Positions 1 through 8,584 of a stretch of DNA of 64,000 nucleotides are shown one piece after another. The translations under genes were made by a program, and so were the position numbers. The stretch covers positions 1 through 64,000 of the forward strand of contig JACOSO010000024.1 of NCBI GenBank assembly GCA_016178785.1, given 5' to 3'. How positions within the stretch are numbered: position 1 is the stretch's first letter; each line of letters opens with the position of its first letter. The notes under the pieces were generated by a model, which had not been told where the DNA came from, did no database searches, and was given only the letters and a program-made list of their open reading frames with translations. This stretch comes from Bacteroidota bacterium. GTDB taxonomy: Bacteria > Bacteroidota > Bacteroidia > Cytophagales > Cyclobacteriaceae.

Positions 1-45
1 CCGATCGGCTTTTTAAGGGACGACCAATCAGGCATTGAGTGAATT

Positions 46-708
46 TCACTTTCCAATTTTACGTATTCTGTATCCAATAGAAAATTGAATCACCTGGTTT
101 TGAGTTTTGGCTACGCTAAACGAAGGAGTGTCGTTCGAGCCTCCGGAGAATTTATTGATATTGCTCACTCCATAATTGTATCGCACCCCAATATTTATTC
201 CAAGTGGAAGATCAAGTCCCGCGCCAACGGCAATAGAAAAATCGGTGCTGTTCAAATAATTTTTCAAATCCTGATTAAGTATTGCCTGCCCAACATTTCC
301 ATTGGATAGTGTAACCAAATCACCTTTGGCGCTCAGAAGGAAACCAAGTTGCGGCCCTATTTGAATATTAATTCCCCCGACAGGATAAAATTTGATCATC
401 ACCGGTACATTAACATAGTTTAGGTCTGTGCGGAGATTAGAATAATTAGGTGTAGTGTAAACTTGTCCTTGACGGGAATAAATGATCTCCGGCTGAATAG
501 CAAATTTTTTCAATCTAAAGAGACCATATGCACCTCCGTGAAAACCATTAAGGTTATTGTATTTGGCTCCTACCAATTTTCCATCTGAGCTCAATGCAAG
601 CCCCGAAATATTCAAGCCGCATTTCAGACCTAGCTCTATTTTTATTTGAGCAGAAGACATCTTAGACATAAGCATCAACGCGCATCCAACAATCAATAAA
701 CTTCTCAT
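46..708 (-). CDS. Outer membrane beta-barrel protein, PorT-like
   Basis: Predicted exported barrel of about 220 residues in the outer membrane. I placed the start at the ATG at 708 rather than at the upstream in-frame start at 753, because 708 leads directly into a signal peptide with an SSAQ-type cleavage site and lies 18 bases after a TAnnTTTG box. The mature part alternates short amphipathic strands (GLKCGLN, QPEIIYSRQG, IQIGPQLGFLLS, GVRYNYGVSNI) and ends in a strand-like IQFSIGYRIRK, as in the OMP_b-brl_2/PorT-like group. It is a tandem paralog of the next gene on the same strand. Substrate and function are unknown. Confidence 0.8.
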   Translation of the reverse strand: MRSLLIVGCALMLMSKMSSAQIKIELGLKCGLNISGLALSSDGKLVGAKYNNLNGFHGGAYGLFRLKKFAIQPEIIYSRQGQVYTTPNYSNLRTDLNYVNVPVMIKFYPVGGINIQIGPQLGFLLSAKGDLVTLSNGNVGQAILNQDLKNYLNSTDFSIAVGAGLDLPLGINIGVRYNYGVSNINKFSGGSNDTPSFSVAKTQNQVIQFSIGYRIRKIGK

Positions 709-726
709 AATTTTTTTATTTCGCGA

Positions 727-734
727 CAAAAATA
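727..734 (-). promoter_or_regulatory. Putative -7 promoter box of the barrel gene ending at 46
   Basis: On the minus strand this reads TATTTTTG, a match to the Bacteroidota -7 consensus TAnnTTTG. It lies 18 bases before the ATG at 708, which supports that start. A clear -33 element was not identified. Confidence 0.5.
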
Positions 735-759
735 CAAAACGGCTAAAGTTCACAAAAAG

Positions 760-784
760 AAAATCCCGCTTGGGCGGGATTTTT
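760..784 (-). terminator. Rho-independent terminator after the second barrel gene
   Basis: A 10-bp perfect stem (AAAATCCCGC / GCGGGATTTT) closes a TTGG loop. It lies 20 bases past the stop codon of the minus-strand gene that ends at 805 and is followed on that strand by a T-rich tract. Being A/T-flanked on both sides, it could work in both directions. Confidence 0.8.
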
Positions 785-804
785 CTATTATCGATTCAAT
801 CAGA

Positions 805-1419
805 TTATTTTCCAAACTTAAACAAGCGATAACCTACAGAGACCATAATCACCTGGTTCTTTACATTGCCTGAACTTCCTGTCACGTTATTGTTATCCGA
901 TACACCAAGATTATACCTGGCATCGATTGACAAACCCATAGGCAGATCCCAACCCGCGCCTAAAGCAATACTTAAATCAGAACTCTTAACAAAGTTTGCT
1001 GCACCTTGAGTAGTGGTAGCTCCGCTAGTGGTCGACTTTATGTCACCTCCTGACAAGAATCCAATTTGTGGGCCCACTTGTAAATTAATGCCCGCTACCG
1101 TGTACAATTTGAGGATAACAGGGATATTAACGTAGTCAAAATTAGCATCAACATTAGTAGTGGAATACGAGTACTTTGTCCCTTGTTTAGAGAAAAGAAC
1201 TTCAGGCTGAATACCGATTTTACCAAGTTTAATTAATGTAAACGCACCAAAGTGATAACCTGTCCGGTTATTATATGTGGTACCGGCCGATTGGGTCGCA
1301 TTAACGTTTGCGAAGTTCAATCCTCCTTTAATACCAATACCTACTGATGCTTGCGCATTGGCTGCAAATGACAAAAGAGAAAAGCTTACGATGACAAAAC
1401 ATACTTTCATTATTTTCAT
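805..1419 (-). CDS. Outer membrane beta-barrel protein, PorT-like (paralog)
   Basis: Exported barrel of about 204 residues. The start at 1419 gives a signal peptide ending ANAQ; the in-frame extension to 1464 is rejected because a promoter box lies inside it. Segments such as GIGIKGGLNFANV, GIQPEVLFSKQG, INLQVGPQIGFLSGG and a final VSVGYRLFKFGK align with the neighbour downstream, so the two are a tandem duplication. A strong hairpin at 760-784 ends this transcript, so the neighbour probably has its own promoter. Function is unknown; small PorT-like barrels of this kind are numerous in Bacteroidota. Confidence 0.8.
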   Translation of the reverse strand: MKIMKVCFVIVSFSLLSFAANAQASVGIGIKGGLNFANVNATQSAGTTYNNRTGYHFGAFTLIKLGKIGIQPEVLFSKQGTKYSYSTTNVDANFDYVNIPVILKLYTVAGINLQVGPQIGFLSGGDIKSTTSGATTTQGAANFVKSSDLSIALGAGWDLPMGLSIDARYNLGVSDNNNVTGSSGNVKNQVIMVSVGYRLFKFGK

Positions 1420-1440
1420 ATTAAATAATTTGGTTTGAAA

Positions 1441-1448
1441 CAAAGGTA
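1441..1448 (-). promoter_or_regulatory. Putative -7 promoter box of the barrel gene ending at 805
   Basis: Minus-strand TACCTTTG matches TAnnTTTG exactly and lies 21 bases before the ATG at 1419, in the gap after the acyltransferase gene. Confidence 0.55.
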
Positions 1449-1464
1449 ATAAAAATCGTGCCAC

Positions 1465-2013
1465 CTAATTAATTCCTAATTCAGGATTCTTGCCTTTGAT
1501 GCTGGCGTAAAACCTCGTCAATAATTTCATGTCATCTTCCAAATTTTCTGCCGGATAAAATGGCGAGCCAACGATCACTTTCTTTTTTGCATAATCAAAC
1601 CCGCAAGGAATGATCGGCACCTTTGCTTGCTTTGCGATATAATAGAATCCGGTTTTCAATCGATCTACTTTCTTTCTGGTGCCTTCTGGCGCAAGTGCAA
1701 GAATAAATTCTTCGTGCGAATTGAAAATAGAAACCACCTGATGAACCATTTCGTGCGATGAAGAGCGATCTACGGGATAGCCACCAATCGCGCGAAAAAA
1801 CCAACCAAATGGTGCCGCGAACAGTTGACTTTTACCTAAAAATTTCGCGCGCTGCATTTTTAAAATACTTCGTGCCATTACACCGATCACAAAATCCCAG
1901 TTGCTGGTATGTGGGGCTACAGCAGCAATGTATTTTCTCAACTCTTTTGGAAATGATCCTTCGATCTTCCATCCGATCAACTTAAAAATCAAAATGTAAA
2001 TCGGGCGCAGCAT
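1465..2013 (-). CDS. Lysophospholipid acyltransferase (PlsC-like)
   Basis: Probable 1-acyl-glycerol-3-phosphate-type acyltransferase at the cytoplasmic membrane. The family's catalytic HX4D motif is present as HTSNWD (residues 35-40) and the acceptor-binding EGTR motif as PEGTRKK (about 109-115). A hydrophobic N-terminus (IYILIFKLIGW) suggests membrane association. At 182 residues it is shorter than the classical PlsC and resembles the compact Bacteroidota members. It lies upstream of the barrel gene on the same strand with a 45-base gap that has its own promoter box. The exact acyl acceptor cannot be read from sequence. Confidence 0.85.
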   Translation of the reverse strand: MLRPIYILIFKLIGWKIEGSFPKELRKYIAAVAPHTSNWDFVIGVMARSILKMQRAKFLGKSQLFAAPFGWFFRAIGGYPVDRSSSHEMVHQVVSIFNSHEEFILALAPEGTRKKVDRLKTGFYYIAKQAKVPIIPCGFDYAKKKVIVGSPFYPAENLEDDMKLLTRFYASIKGKNPELGIN

Positions 2014-2121
2014 AACTCGGATGAATATCCGATTTTTACTTCAGACGAACATCTGATTTTCTACAATAATTTGGATTATCGTTCTCATTGAACTTTTTTG
2101 GCAATTCAAAGACCCCAAGCC

Positions 2122-2859
2122 ATGAAAACCAAAATAAGAATCTTTATTCTAACTTTTTTGATCACTCTAATCTTTGATAAAATTCGCACGCAGGGGTGTT
2201 ATCTCACTAAAGTCATTTCTGGTCTTGACTCAACCATGATTACCTATGATGAAAACAATCATATTACCTCATTGGGAGTAGGCACAAGTGTTACCACTGA
2301 TTCAAAAGGTTACATTACCGAGATAACGCGAACAAGAGCTGGCGCCCCTAGTGAGTTGCTCATTGATACGAGGACAATTTACATTTATGATAGCAAAAAC
2401 CATTTGGCAGAAGAGCGAGTGATCGGTTTTAATGAGACAACACCTCGCAAAATAACTAAGTATATGTAAAATTCGTTCGATCAACTAATCGAATTGCGAA
2501 CAGCACTGCGGTTGAAGGAAAGTTTTTCTGAAAATCGCGAGACCTTTTCCTATCCAAATACTTCGTCCAAGAATCCTTCCGTGATCAATTATTATATAAA
2601 TCTTCTCAATACAGTTCCGAATTCGGTAGTCGAATTAACCTACGACAATAAGAAGCATATTGACCACTCCCCATTTCTGTATAACGAGTTTTGTCCTTTC
2701 TCGACCAATAATGTCGTTTCTGTAAAGACCTCTCTGATGGGAGCAACCCATAACCGAACCATCACTTATAAATACAATTCCGAGGGTTACCCCATTTTAA
2801 GAACGACTACAGTGGTCAATGGAACGTTTAGCACCAAATACGTTTACAACTGCAGATGA
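2122..2859 (+). pseudogene. Secreted YD-like repeat protein gene interrupted by one in-frame stop
   Basis: Two open stretches, 2122-2469 and 2470-2859, lie in the same frame and are separated only by a TAA at 2467-2469. Read through, the product (about 245 residues) matches the intact neighbour at 2999-3745 along its length: CYLT...V near the N-terminus, NNHI(T/S)SLG, NSF(D/N)QLIE straddling the stop, FSYPNT, NVVS, EGYPI and a terminal YNC(R/K). The paralog has a tyrosine codon TAC where this gene has TAA. The start at 2122 gives a signal-peptide-like N-terminus. It is most simply a recent nonsense mutation; readthrough or a sequencing error cannot be excluded. Confidence 0.8.
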
Positions 2860-2879
2860 CAGTAGTTTAGGTTTATGAG

Positions 2880-2905
2880 AAAGCCTGATCGGTTGATTAG
2901 GCTTT
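2880..2905 (+). terminator. Rho-independent terminator after the broken secreted gene
   Basis: An 11-bp stem, AAAGCCTGATC with GATTAGGCTTT (one G-T pair), encloses GGTT and is followed by CCATTTTTCT. It sits about 20 bases past the stop codon. Confidence 0.75.
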
Positions 2906-2942
2906 CCATTTTTCTGCTTAACTTTGGATAGCTGTAAATATA

Positions 2943-2970
2943 CAGATCAGTCTAAGTGATCTGATTTTTT
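2943..2970 (+). terminator. Second hairpin with T-run, upstream of the intact paralog
   Basis: CAGATCA and TGATCTG form a perfect 7-bp stem around GTCTAAG, followed directly by ATTTTTT. It lies 29 bases before the ATG at 2999, so it is either a second terminator for the upstream gene or a leader hairpin of the downstream gene. Confidence 0.45.
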
Positions 2971-2998
2971 AAACTAACTGTCTTTACAGACTGATGCC

Positions 2999-3745
2999 AT
3001 GAAAAAATTAAGGGAATCATTTTTTTATATGGTGGCATTGCTATTCGGGGCCAATGTTATTTCTGATTTGCAGGCGCAAACTTGCTATCTCACCAGAGTT
3101 ATCGAAGCAGATGGCGACACCATTTCGCTTTCGTATGATGGCAACAATCACATTTCTTCTTTGGGTAAAAACACGACTGTGAAAACCAATTCAGGCGGAC
3201 ATATTGTTGAGATAATTCACGATGAGGCTGCAACCAATAGTCTAGCCAGGGCAACATTCAGTTATGACAACAACAATAACCTTATTAAGTACGAGCAATT
3301 CATGGGCGCGGCAACAACTCCCGCATTCATTACAAGGTTTACTTACAACTCGTTTAATCAATTGATCGAGACGCAATCGGCTGTAGCTGTGGGACCAAAT
3401 TATTTTTATGGATACAGGGTTTTTTCATATCCGAACACAACCATTAAAAATCCCAGCACGATCAAAGCATACTCAGGTAATGCCCAAGGCAAAACAGGAA
3501 ACCCGGATGAAACCATAACGCTGGTGTATGACGATAAGAAGACCACGGGTTACGTGAATCCACTTGATGATTTTAACCCCTTTACAACTCACAACGTAGT
3601 TTCTGCTACCGTTGTGGAGGTAGGCGGAAAACCGAAGACAGAAACTTTTATTTATCAGTATAATGTTGAAGGTTACCCTATTTCGAAAATTGAGAAGGAA
3701 GGAGGGCGAACTTTCAATACCACATTCTCATACAATTGTAAATAA
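2999..3745 (+). CDS. Secreted protein with YD/RHS-like strand repeats
   Basis: Exported protein of 248 residues with a signal peptide ending in LQAQ. After the signal come short repeating strands of the kind SYDGNNHISSLG, SYDNNNNLIKYEQF, TYNSFNQLIE and YQYNVEGYPI. These resemble YD (RHS-type) or DUF4595-like sugar-binding strand repeats in Bacteroidota; that family link is by pattern only. The conserved Cys pair is near the N-terminus (QTCYL) and at the extreme C-terminus (YNCK), possibly a disulfide. It is the intact member of a tandem pair whose first copy carries a stop codon. No enzymatic motif is visible. Confidence 0.65.
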   Translation: MKKLRESFFYMVALLFGANVISDLQAQTCYLTRVIEADGDTISLSYDGNNHISSLGKNTTVKTNSGGHIVEIIHDEAATNSLARATFSYDNNNNLIKYEQFMGAATTPAFITRFTYNSFNQLIETQSAVAVGPNYFYGYRVFSYPNTTIKNPSTIKAYSGNAQGKTGNPDETITLVYDDKKTTGYVNPLDDFNPFTTHNVVSATVVEVGGKPKTETFIYQYNVEGYPISKIEKEGGRTFNTTFSYNCK

Positions 3746-3750
3746 GTTTG

Positions 3751-5757
3751 TCAAATTAACTTATCGATCAACCGATCGTCTGTCAAATTCGGCAGCGTGA
3801 TTTGCAGGCCTCTGTTCAATTCCTTTTTGATCGCATTAAGGGCACCTTCATTTCTTGCCCACGCCCTGCGAGCAATACCGTTGTTCACATCGAAGTATAG
3901 CATGCTTTTGAGTTTTCTGTCCGCATCGACAGAGCCATCAAGTACCATACCGAAACCACCGTTGATTACTTCTCCCCAACCCACACCCCCACCATTGTGA
4001 ATGGAAACCCAGGTTGCCCCGCGAAATGAATCGCCAATGACGTTATGAATCGCCATGTCGGCTGTAAACTTTGAGCCGTCATAGATGTTAGACGTCTCTC
4101 GATAAGGCGAATCAGTTCCTGATACATCGTGGTGATCTCGACCTAAAACCACGGGTCCGATTTTTTTGTTTTTAATCGCATCATTGAATGCCTCTGCAAT
4201 TTTCATTCGGCCTTCGGCATCGGCATAAAGAATGCGCGCCTTAGAACCAACCACTAACTTATTTGCCTTGGCTGCCTTGATCCAATTGATGTTGTCGAAG
4301 AGCTGTGACTGAATTTCTTTTGGTGCCGTCTCGGAAATTCTCGATAAAACTTCTGTTGCCAGTAGATCAGTGTAATCCAAATCCTCTTGCTTGCCCGAAG
4401 TACACACCCAACGGAACGGACCGAAACCATAATCGAAACACATCGGCCCCATGATGTCTTGTACGTATGATGGATAACGGAAATTAATTCCATCGGCAGC
4501 CATTACTTCCGCTCCTGCGCGTGAAGCTTCAAGCAGAAAGGCATTTCCATAATCAAAAAAATAAGTGCCACGTTTTGCATGTCCGTTGATTGCCGTAGCT
4601 TGCCTTCTCAATGAAGCCTGAACCTGTTTTCTAAATTCTTCCGGCTTCGCTGACATCAACTGATTTGATTCTTCAAAAGTCAAACCTGCAGGATAATATC
4701 CGCCAGCCCAAGGATTATGTAATGAAGTCTGATCAGATCCAAGCTCAATGAAAATATTCTCTTTCAAAAATTTTTCCCATATGTCAACGATGTTTCCTTG
4801 ATAAGCTATGGAAACCACTTCTTTATTTTTCTTAGCGACTGAAACTCTTGTGCAAAGCTTATCGAGATCGGTTACCACTTCATCCACCCAACCCTGCGTA
4901 TGTCTTTTTTGCGTTGCCTTTTCGTTAACCTCAGCGATAACGGTAATGCAGCCCGCAATATTCCCTGCCTTCGGTTGTGCACCACTCATTCCCCCGAGAC
5001 CAGAGGTTACAAATAATTTTCCCGCGAGGCCTTCCCCCTTTTTCGAAATTTTCCTTCCCGCATTTAGTATCGTAATGTTTGTGCCATGCACAATTCCTTG
5101 TGGACCAATGTACATGTAACTCCCGGCAGTCATCTGGCCATATTGCGTTACTCCAAGTGCATTGAATTTTTCCCAGTCATCTTGCTTGGAGTAATTCGGG
5201 ATCATCATTCCATTGGTGACAACAACGCGAGGCGCTTCTTTCGAAGAAGGGAACAAGCCCATCGGATGGCCTGAGTACATATGAAGCGTTTGTTCTTCAG
5301 TCATCGTGGCCAGGTACTTCATGGTCAATAAATACTGAGCCCAGTTTTGAAATACAGCTCCATTTCCACCATACGTGATCAACTCGTGTGGATGCTGGGC
5401 CACCTCAGTATCCAAATTGTTTTGAATCATCAGTTGAATAGCCGCTGCCTGCAAGCATTGATGCGGGTAATCGCTAACGGGACGGGCGAACATTTTATAA
5501 TCGGGCCGAAAACGGTACATATAAATTCGACCGAACTTTTGAAGTTCCTCATAAAACTCGCTTGCTAAAACTTCATGATGCCGCGAATGAAAATATCGAA
5601 GTGCATTTTTGAGTGCAAGTTTCTTTTCTTCAACCGATAAAATATCTTTTCGCTTGGGTGCATGGCTTACCGACTGATCATAAGGTTTTATTTCAGGAAG
5701 TTCATCGGAGATTCCTTGTAAAATCTGTTCCTGAAAAGAAAGTTCGGTAGTTGTCAT
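3751..5757 (-). CDS. hutU: Urocanate hydratase
   Basis: Second enzyme of histidine degradation, adding water to urocanate to give imidazolone propionate, with tightly bound NAD+. The 668-residue product carries the urocanase signatures YGGNGAVFQNW (129-139), the NAD-binding GLGGMSGAQ (253-261), the FDYGFGPFRWV block (about 441-451) next to Cys440, and a C-terminal HNGGGVGWGEVINGG block. It is about 100 residues longer than the well-studied Pseudomonas enzyme. Its ATG overlaps the stop codon of the patatin gene (ATGA), so the two are translationally coupled. No hutH, hutI or hutG lies in the window. Confidence 0.95.
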   Translation of the reverse strand: MTTTELSFQEQILQGISDELPEIKPYDQSVSHAPKRKDILSVEEKKLALKNALRYFHSRHHEVLASEFYEELQKFGRIYMYRFRPDYKMFARPVSDYPHQCLQAAAIQLMIQNNLDTEVAQHPHELITYGGNGAVFQNWAQYLLTMKYLATMTEEQTLHMYSGHPMGLFPSSKEAPRVVVTNGMMIPNYSKQDDWEKFNALGVTQYGQMTAGSYMYIGPQGIVHGTNITILNAGRKISKKGEGLAGKLFVTSGLGGMSGAQPKAGNIAGCITVIAEVNEKATQKRHTQGWVDEVVTDLDKLCTRVSVAKKNKEVVSIAYQGNIVDIWEKFLKENIFIELGSDQTSLHNPWAGGYYPAGLTFEESNQLMSAKPEEFRKQVQASLRRQATAINGHAKRGTYFFDYGNAFLLEASRAGAEVMAADGINFRYPSYVQDIMGPMCFDYGFGPFRWVCTSGKQEDLDYTDLLATEVLSRISETAPKEIQSQLFDNINWIKAAKANKLVVGSKARILYADAEGRMKIAEAFNDAIKNKKIGPVVLGRDHHDVSGTDSPYRETSNIYDGSKFTADMAIHNVIGDSFRGATWVSIHNGGGVGWGEVINGGFGMVLDGSVDADRKLKSMLYFDVNNGIARRAWARNEGALNAIKKELNRGLQITLPNLTDDRLIDKLI

Positions 5758-6521
5758 TCGGGTGATGCTTTTTGAAATTGTTTGGCTTTAAAATTATTTT
5801 TTGTGAATTGATACCCCGTTTCGAAGATCTCCTGGGCTTTCCCGATATCAAACACGGTAAATCGATCCATGTTGGGTGGTGAAATGGAAACATCACACAA
5901 TCTTTTGCTTTGCTGCGTGTTGGCAGAAATTGCGATGAGCATGCTGCGTTCAATCACATTCTTCAGATTCTTTGGATCAAACTCACGACTGATTTCATTG
6001 CAGTGCGAGCCAATCAGAAAATCACACTGATGGCGAATGCTACGTGCCGGGAGGTTATCAAGCAATCCACCATCCACATACAAACTGCCATTCAGGCTTG
6101 CGGGACTAAAAATCGCAGGGATGCTGCATGAAGCTTCCACGGCTGTAGCCAACTCGCCTGAAGAAAAATAATTCACCTCACCTTTTCTAATTTCAGTGGC
6201 AGCAATGGTCAGCGGAATTTTCAATGCAGCAAAATTATTTTCAGGAATGTTTTTAAGAATCAACTCCTTCACCCCATCCATCGTGAGCAAGCCGGCCCAC
6301 GTCCATGCAGGGCGAACTGATTTGAAGAGACTCAGTTGTTTCACTTGCTCAAGTATTTGATCAGGCGTAATACCATAAGCATATAACGAAGCAACAATTG
6401 ATCCTGCACTTGTGCCCGAGATCGCAGAAATATTCACGCCCATTTCCTCGAGTGCTTTGAGTACTCCGATATGAGCTATGCCCCGCGCTCCTCCTCCTGA
6501 TAATGTGATTCCGATTTTCAT
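5754..6521 (-). CDS. Patatin-like phospholipase
   Basis: Predicted serine acyl hydrolase of 255 residues. All patatin signatures are present: the glycine-rich oxyanion motif GGGARG (9-14), the nucleophile elbow GTSAG with Ser38, and the catalytic aspartate in the DGG motif (Asp150). No signal peptide is visible, so it should act in the cytoplasm or at the inner face of the membrane, like RssA-type proteins. It is the first gene of a coupled pair with hutU. Lipid substrate unknown. Confidence 0.9.
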   Translation of the reverse strand: MKIGITLSGGGARGIAHIGVLKALEEMGVNISAISGTSAGSIVASLYAYGITPDQILEQVKQLSLFKSVRPAWTWAGLLTMDGVKELILKNIPENNFAALKIPLTIAATEIRKGEVNYFSSGELATAVEASCSIPAIFSPASLNGSLYVDGGLLDNLPARSIRHQCDFLIGSHCNEISREFDPKNLKNVIERSMLIAISANTQQSKRLCDVSISPPNMDRFTVFDIGKAQEIFETGYQFTKNNFKAKQFQKASPE

Positions 6522-6530
6522 TCTTGAAAA

Positions 6531-6635
6531 GTTAATCGTTAACCGTTATTGGTTAATTGGTGGTGTTCGCTTTTATTAAAAATAATCTGTACCTCATAGT
6601 CGAATCCAGACTCCTAATAACGTTTAACTATTAAC
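6531..6635. repeat. Imperfect inverted repeat filling the spacer
   Basis: The left arm (6531-6552, GTTAATCGTTAACCGTTATTGG) pairs imperfectly with the right arm (6613-6635, CCTAATAACGTTTAACTATTAAC) across about 60 bases. Each arm is itself a degenerate run of GTTAAC/CGTTA units. No promoter box or small ORF was recognised in this 124-base spacer. Confidence 0.6.
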
Positions 6636-6645
6636 GAATAACGAT

Positions 6646-7485
6646 TTACAAAATCTCCTTCAACGAAAAAGTTCTATCCAACCGTACTCCTCTTTCGGTT
6701 TCTTTCACAGTACAACACTCATTCACAGAATCGTGCTCCAAAAACAAAACGTAATTATTAACGGCTGCTTCCTTCAAAAATTTTTCCTTCTCGTCAATGG
6801 TGATTAAAGGCCTCGTGTCGTAACCCATCACATAAGGCAATGGAATGTGGCCCACCGATGGCAGCAAGTCGGCAACAAAGCAAATGATCTTGTCTTTATA
6901 TTTTATTTTAGGGATCATCATCTTATCGGTATGCCCCGAAGCATAAAACAAATCGAATTGCGAAAACGGTGATGGCTTGCTGATATCAATAAAATTGAGA
7001 TGACCGCTTTCCTGCATCGGCAAAATATTTTCTTTTAAAAAGCTTGCTTTCTCACGGGCATTGGGTTGAGTGGCCCATTTCCAATGATCGGCATTGCTCC
7101 AATATTTTGCATTCTTAAAAACGAGTTCGAGTTTATCTCCCTCATTTTTCACTCCTCCCCCACAATGATCGAAGTGAAGATGTGAAAGAAACATGTCGGT
7201 GACATCGCCCTCGCTGAAACCAAGGGCATTTAAACTTTTGGTTAACGAATCATCGCCATGCAAATAGTAATGCTGAAAAAATCTCTGGTCTTGTTTATTA
7301 CCAATACCATTGTCGATCAGGATCAATTGCTTTCCATCCTCGATCAAAAGACATCGCATCGCCCAGGTGCACATATTGCCGGCATCAGCAGGATTTGTTT
7401 TTTGCCAAATGGATTTAGGCACAACGCCAAACATGGCACCACCATCTAATTTAAAATAGCCAGTATTAATTGGATATAGTTTCAC
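6646..7485 (-). CDS. Metallo-beta-lactamase fold hydrolase
   Basis: Zinc-dependent hydrolase of 279 residues. The MBL signature HLHFDH is at 102-107; later metal ligands fit YASGHTDK and LEHDS. The overall plan (LIDNGIG, MFLSHLHFDHCGG, GHTDKMM) resembles the N-acyl homoserine lactonase (AttM/AiiA-like) subgroup, but lactonase activity is inference. There is no signal peptide. It stands alone between spacers built of repeated phrases. Confidence 0.85.
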   Translation of the reverse strand: MKLYPINTGYFKLDGGAMFGVVPKSIWQKTNPADAGNMCTWAMRCLLIEDGKQLILIDNGIGNKQDQRFFQHYYLHGDDSLTKSLNALGFSEGDVTDMFLSHLHFDHCGGGVKNEGDKLELVFKNAKYWSNADHWKWATQPNAREKASFLKENILPMQESGHLNFIDISKPSPFSQFDLFYASGHTDKMMIPKIKYKDKIICFVADLLPSVGHIPLPYVMGYDTRPLITIDEKEKFLKEAAVNNYVLFLEHDSVNECCTVKETERGVRLDRTFSLKEIL

Positions 7486-7546
7486 GAGAAGTCAGGAGTT
7501 AGAATTCAGGATTTGAGAAGTTAGCAATTATATCTGATCGTAAGAA

Positions 7547-7581
7547 CCTACTGCCGACTGTATTCTGTCTACTGCCTACTC
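7547..7581. repeat. CTACTGCC/TCTACTG phrase repeat overlapping the accA stop codon
   Basis: The stretch reads as near-repeats of CTACTGCC, CTGTATT and CTGTCTACTGCC. The minus-strand stop codon of accA (7576-7578) lies in it. A related phrase (TCTACTGTCTAC, CTACTGCTTGCC) occurs on the opposite strand at 41164-41250. Confidence 0.5.
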
Positions 7582-8526
7582 CTTAACAACTCCCATCGCG
7601 CAGAATTTGTCAATACGCTGACTGATGCGTTCCTCTGCAGAAAGTTTATTGAGTTCGTTAAAATTATCGAGAATAGTCTTCTTCACCTCGGCAGCCATTG
7701 TCTTCACATCGGTGTGAGCTCCGCCAAGGGGTTCTTTCACAATGCCATCAATCAATTTATTTTGGAGCATGTCTTTGGCAGTAAGCTTGAGTACTTCAGC
7801 AGCTTGTTCTTTATAATCCCAGCTTCTCCATAAAATTGAGGAACAAGATTCCGGAGAAATAACAGAGTACCAGGTATTCTCCAGCATCAACACCCTGTCG
7901 CCAATAGCAATACCCAATGCTCCGCCAGAGGCCCCTTCACCAATAATGATACAAATGACCGGCACTTTAAGCATGAACATCTCTTTAAGATTGCGAGCTA
8001 TTGCCTCGCCTTGTCCGCGTTCTTCCGCCTCGAGTCCGGGAAAAGCGCCAGGTGTATCAATGAAAGTGACAATTGGCTTATTAAATTTTTCTGCGAGCTT
8101 CATCAGGCGTAAAGCCTTTCGATAGCCTTCGGGGTTAGCCATCCCGAAATTGCGCATCTGTCGTTGTTTAGTGTTTCTTCCCTTCTGCTGGCCAATGAAC
8201 ATAAACGTTTGTCCATCGACAGTACCAAGTCCGCCAATCATCGCTTTGTCATCCGATACATTGCGGTCGCCAAACAGTTCAATAAAGTCGGTAGTGATTT
8301 CGTAAATGTAGTCAAGTGTATAAGGCCTATCGGGATGGCGTGAGAGTTGCACGCGCTGCCAGCCCGTGAGATTTTCAAAAGTTTCTTTCTTCAAATCGAT
8401 GATTTTTTTTTCTAACGCAAGGATCGCGTTATGAACCGCTTTGTCGCTGCCATCGGCCAATTGCTTCATATCTCCCAGTTTCGACTCAAGTTCGGCTATC
8501 GGCTTTTCAAAATCCAGCAAATTCAT
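7576..8526 (-). CDS. accA: Acetyl-CoA carboxylase carboxyltransferase subunit alpha
   Basis: The alpha half of the carboxyltransferase that moves CO2 from biotin to acetyl-CoA in the first step of fatty acid synthesis; it pairs with AccD, which is not in the window. I chose the ATG at 8526, giving 316 residues beginning [10 protein letters not shown], the normal AccA length; the in-frame extension to 8694 overlaps the next gene and a promoter box. Diagnostic stretches are [47 protein letters not shown] and [11 protein letters not shown] (oxyanion region). Confidence 0.96.
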   Translation of the reverse strand: MNLLDFEKPIAELESKLGDMKQLADGSDKAVHNAILALEKKIIDLKKETFENLTGWQRVQLSRHPDRPYTLDYIYEITTDFIELFGDRNVSDDKAMIGGLGTVDGQTFMFIGQQKGRNTKQRQMRNFGMANPEGYRKALRLMKLAEKFNKPIVTFIDTPGAFPGLEAEERGQGEAIARNLKEMFMLKVPVICIIIGEGASGGALGIAIGDRVLMLENTWYSVISPESCSSILWRSWDYKEQAAEVLKLTAKDMLQNKLIDGIVKEPLGGAHTDVKTMAAEVKKTILDNFNELNKLSAEERISQRIDKFCAMGVVKE

Positions 8527-8552
8527 TTCCTTTCTTTGGTTGATTAAGAGAG

Positions 8553-8560
8553 CAAAATTA
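8553..8560 (-). promoter_or_regulatory. Putative -7 promoter box of accA
   Basis: Minus-strand TAATTTTG fits TAnnTTTG and lies 26 bases before the chosen accA ATG. It falls inside the rejected N-terminal extension, which supports the shorter start. Confidence 0.5.
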
Positions 8561-8584
8561 AAAGATTTTTCAGAAACGAGGTTT

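Noticed and set aside
1758-1985. Plus-strand ORF of 75 codons opposite the acyltransferase gene
   Set aside because: It lies wholly antisense to a gene with intact catalytic motifs, has no promoter box and no recognisable domain.
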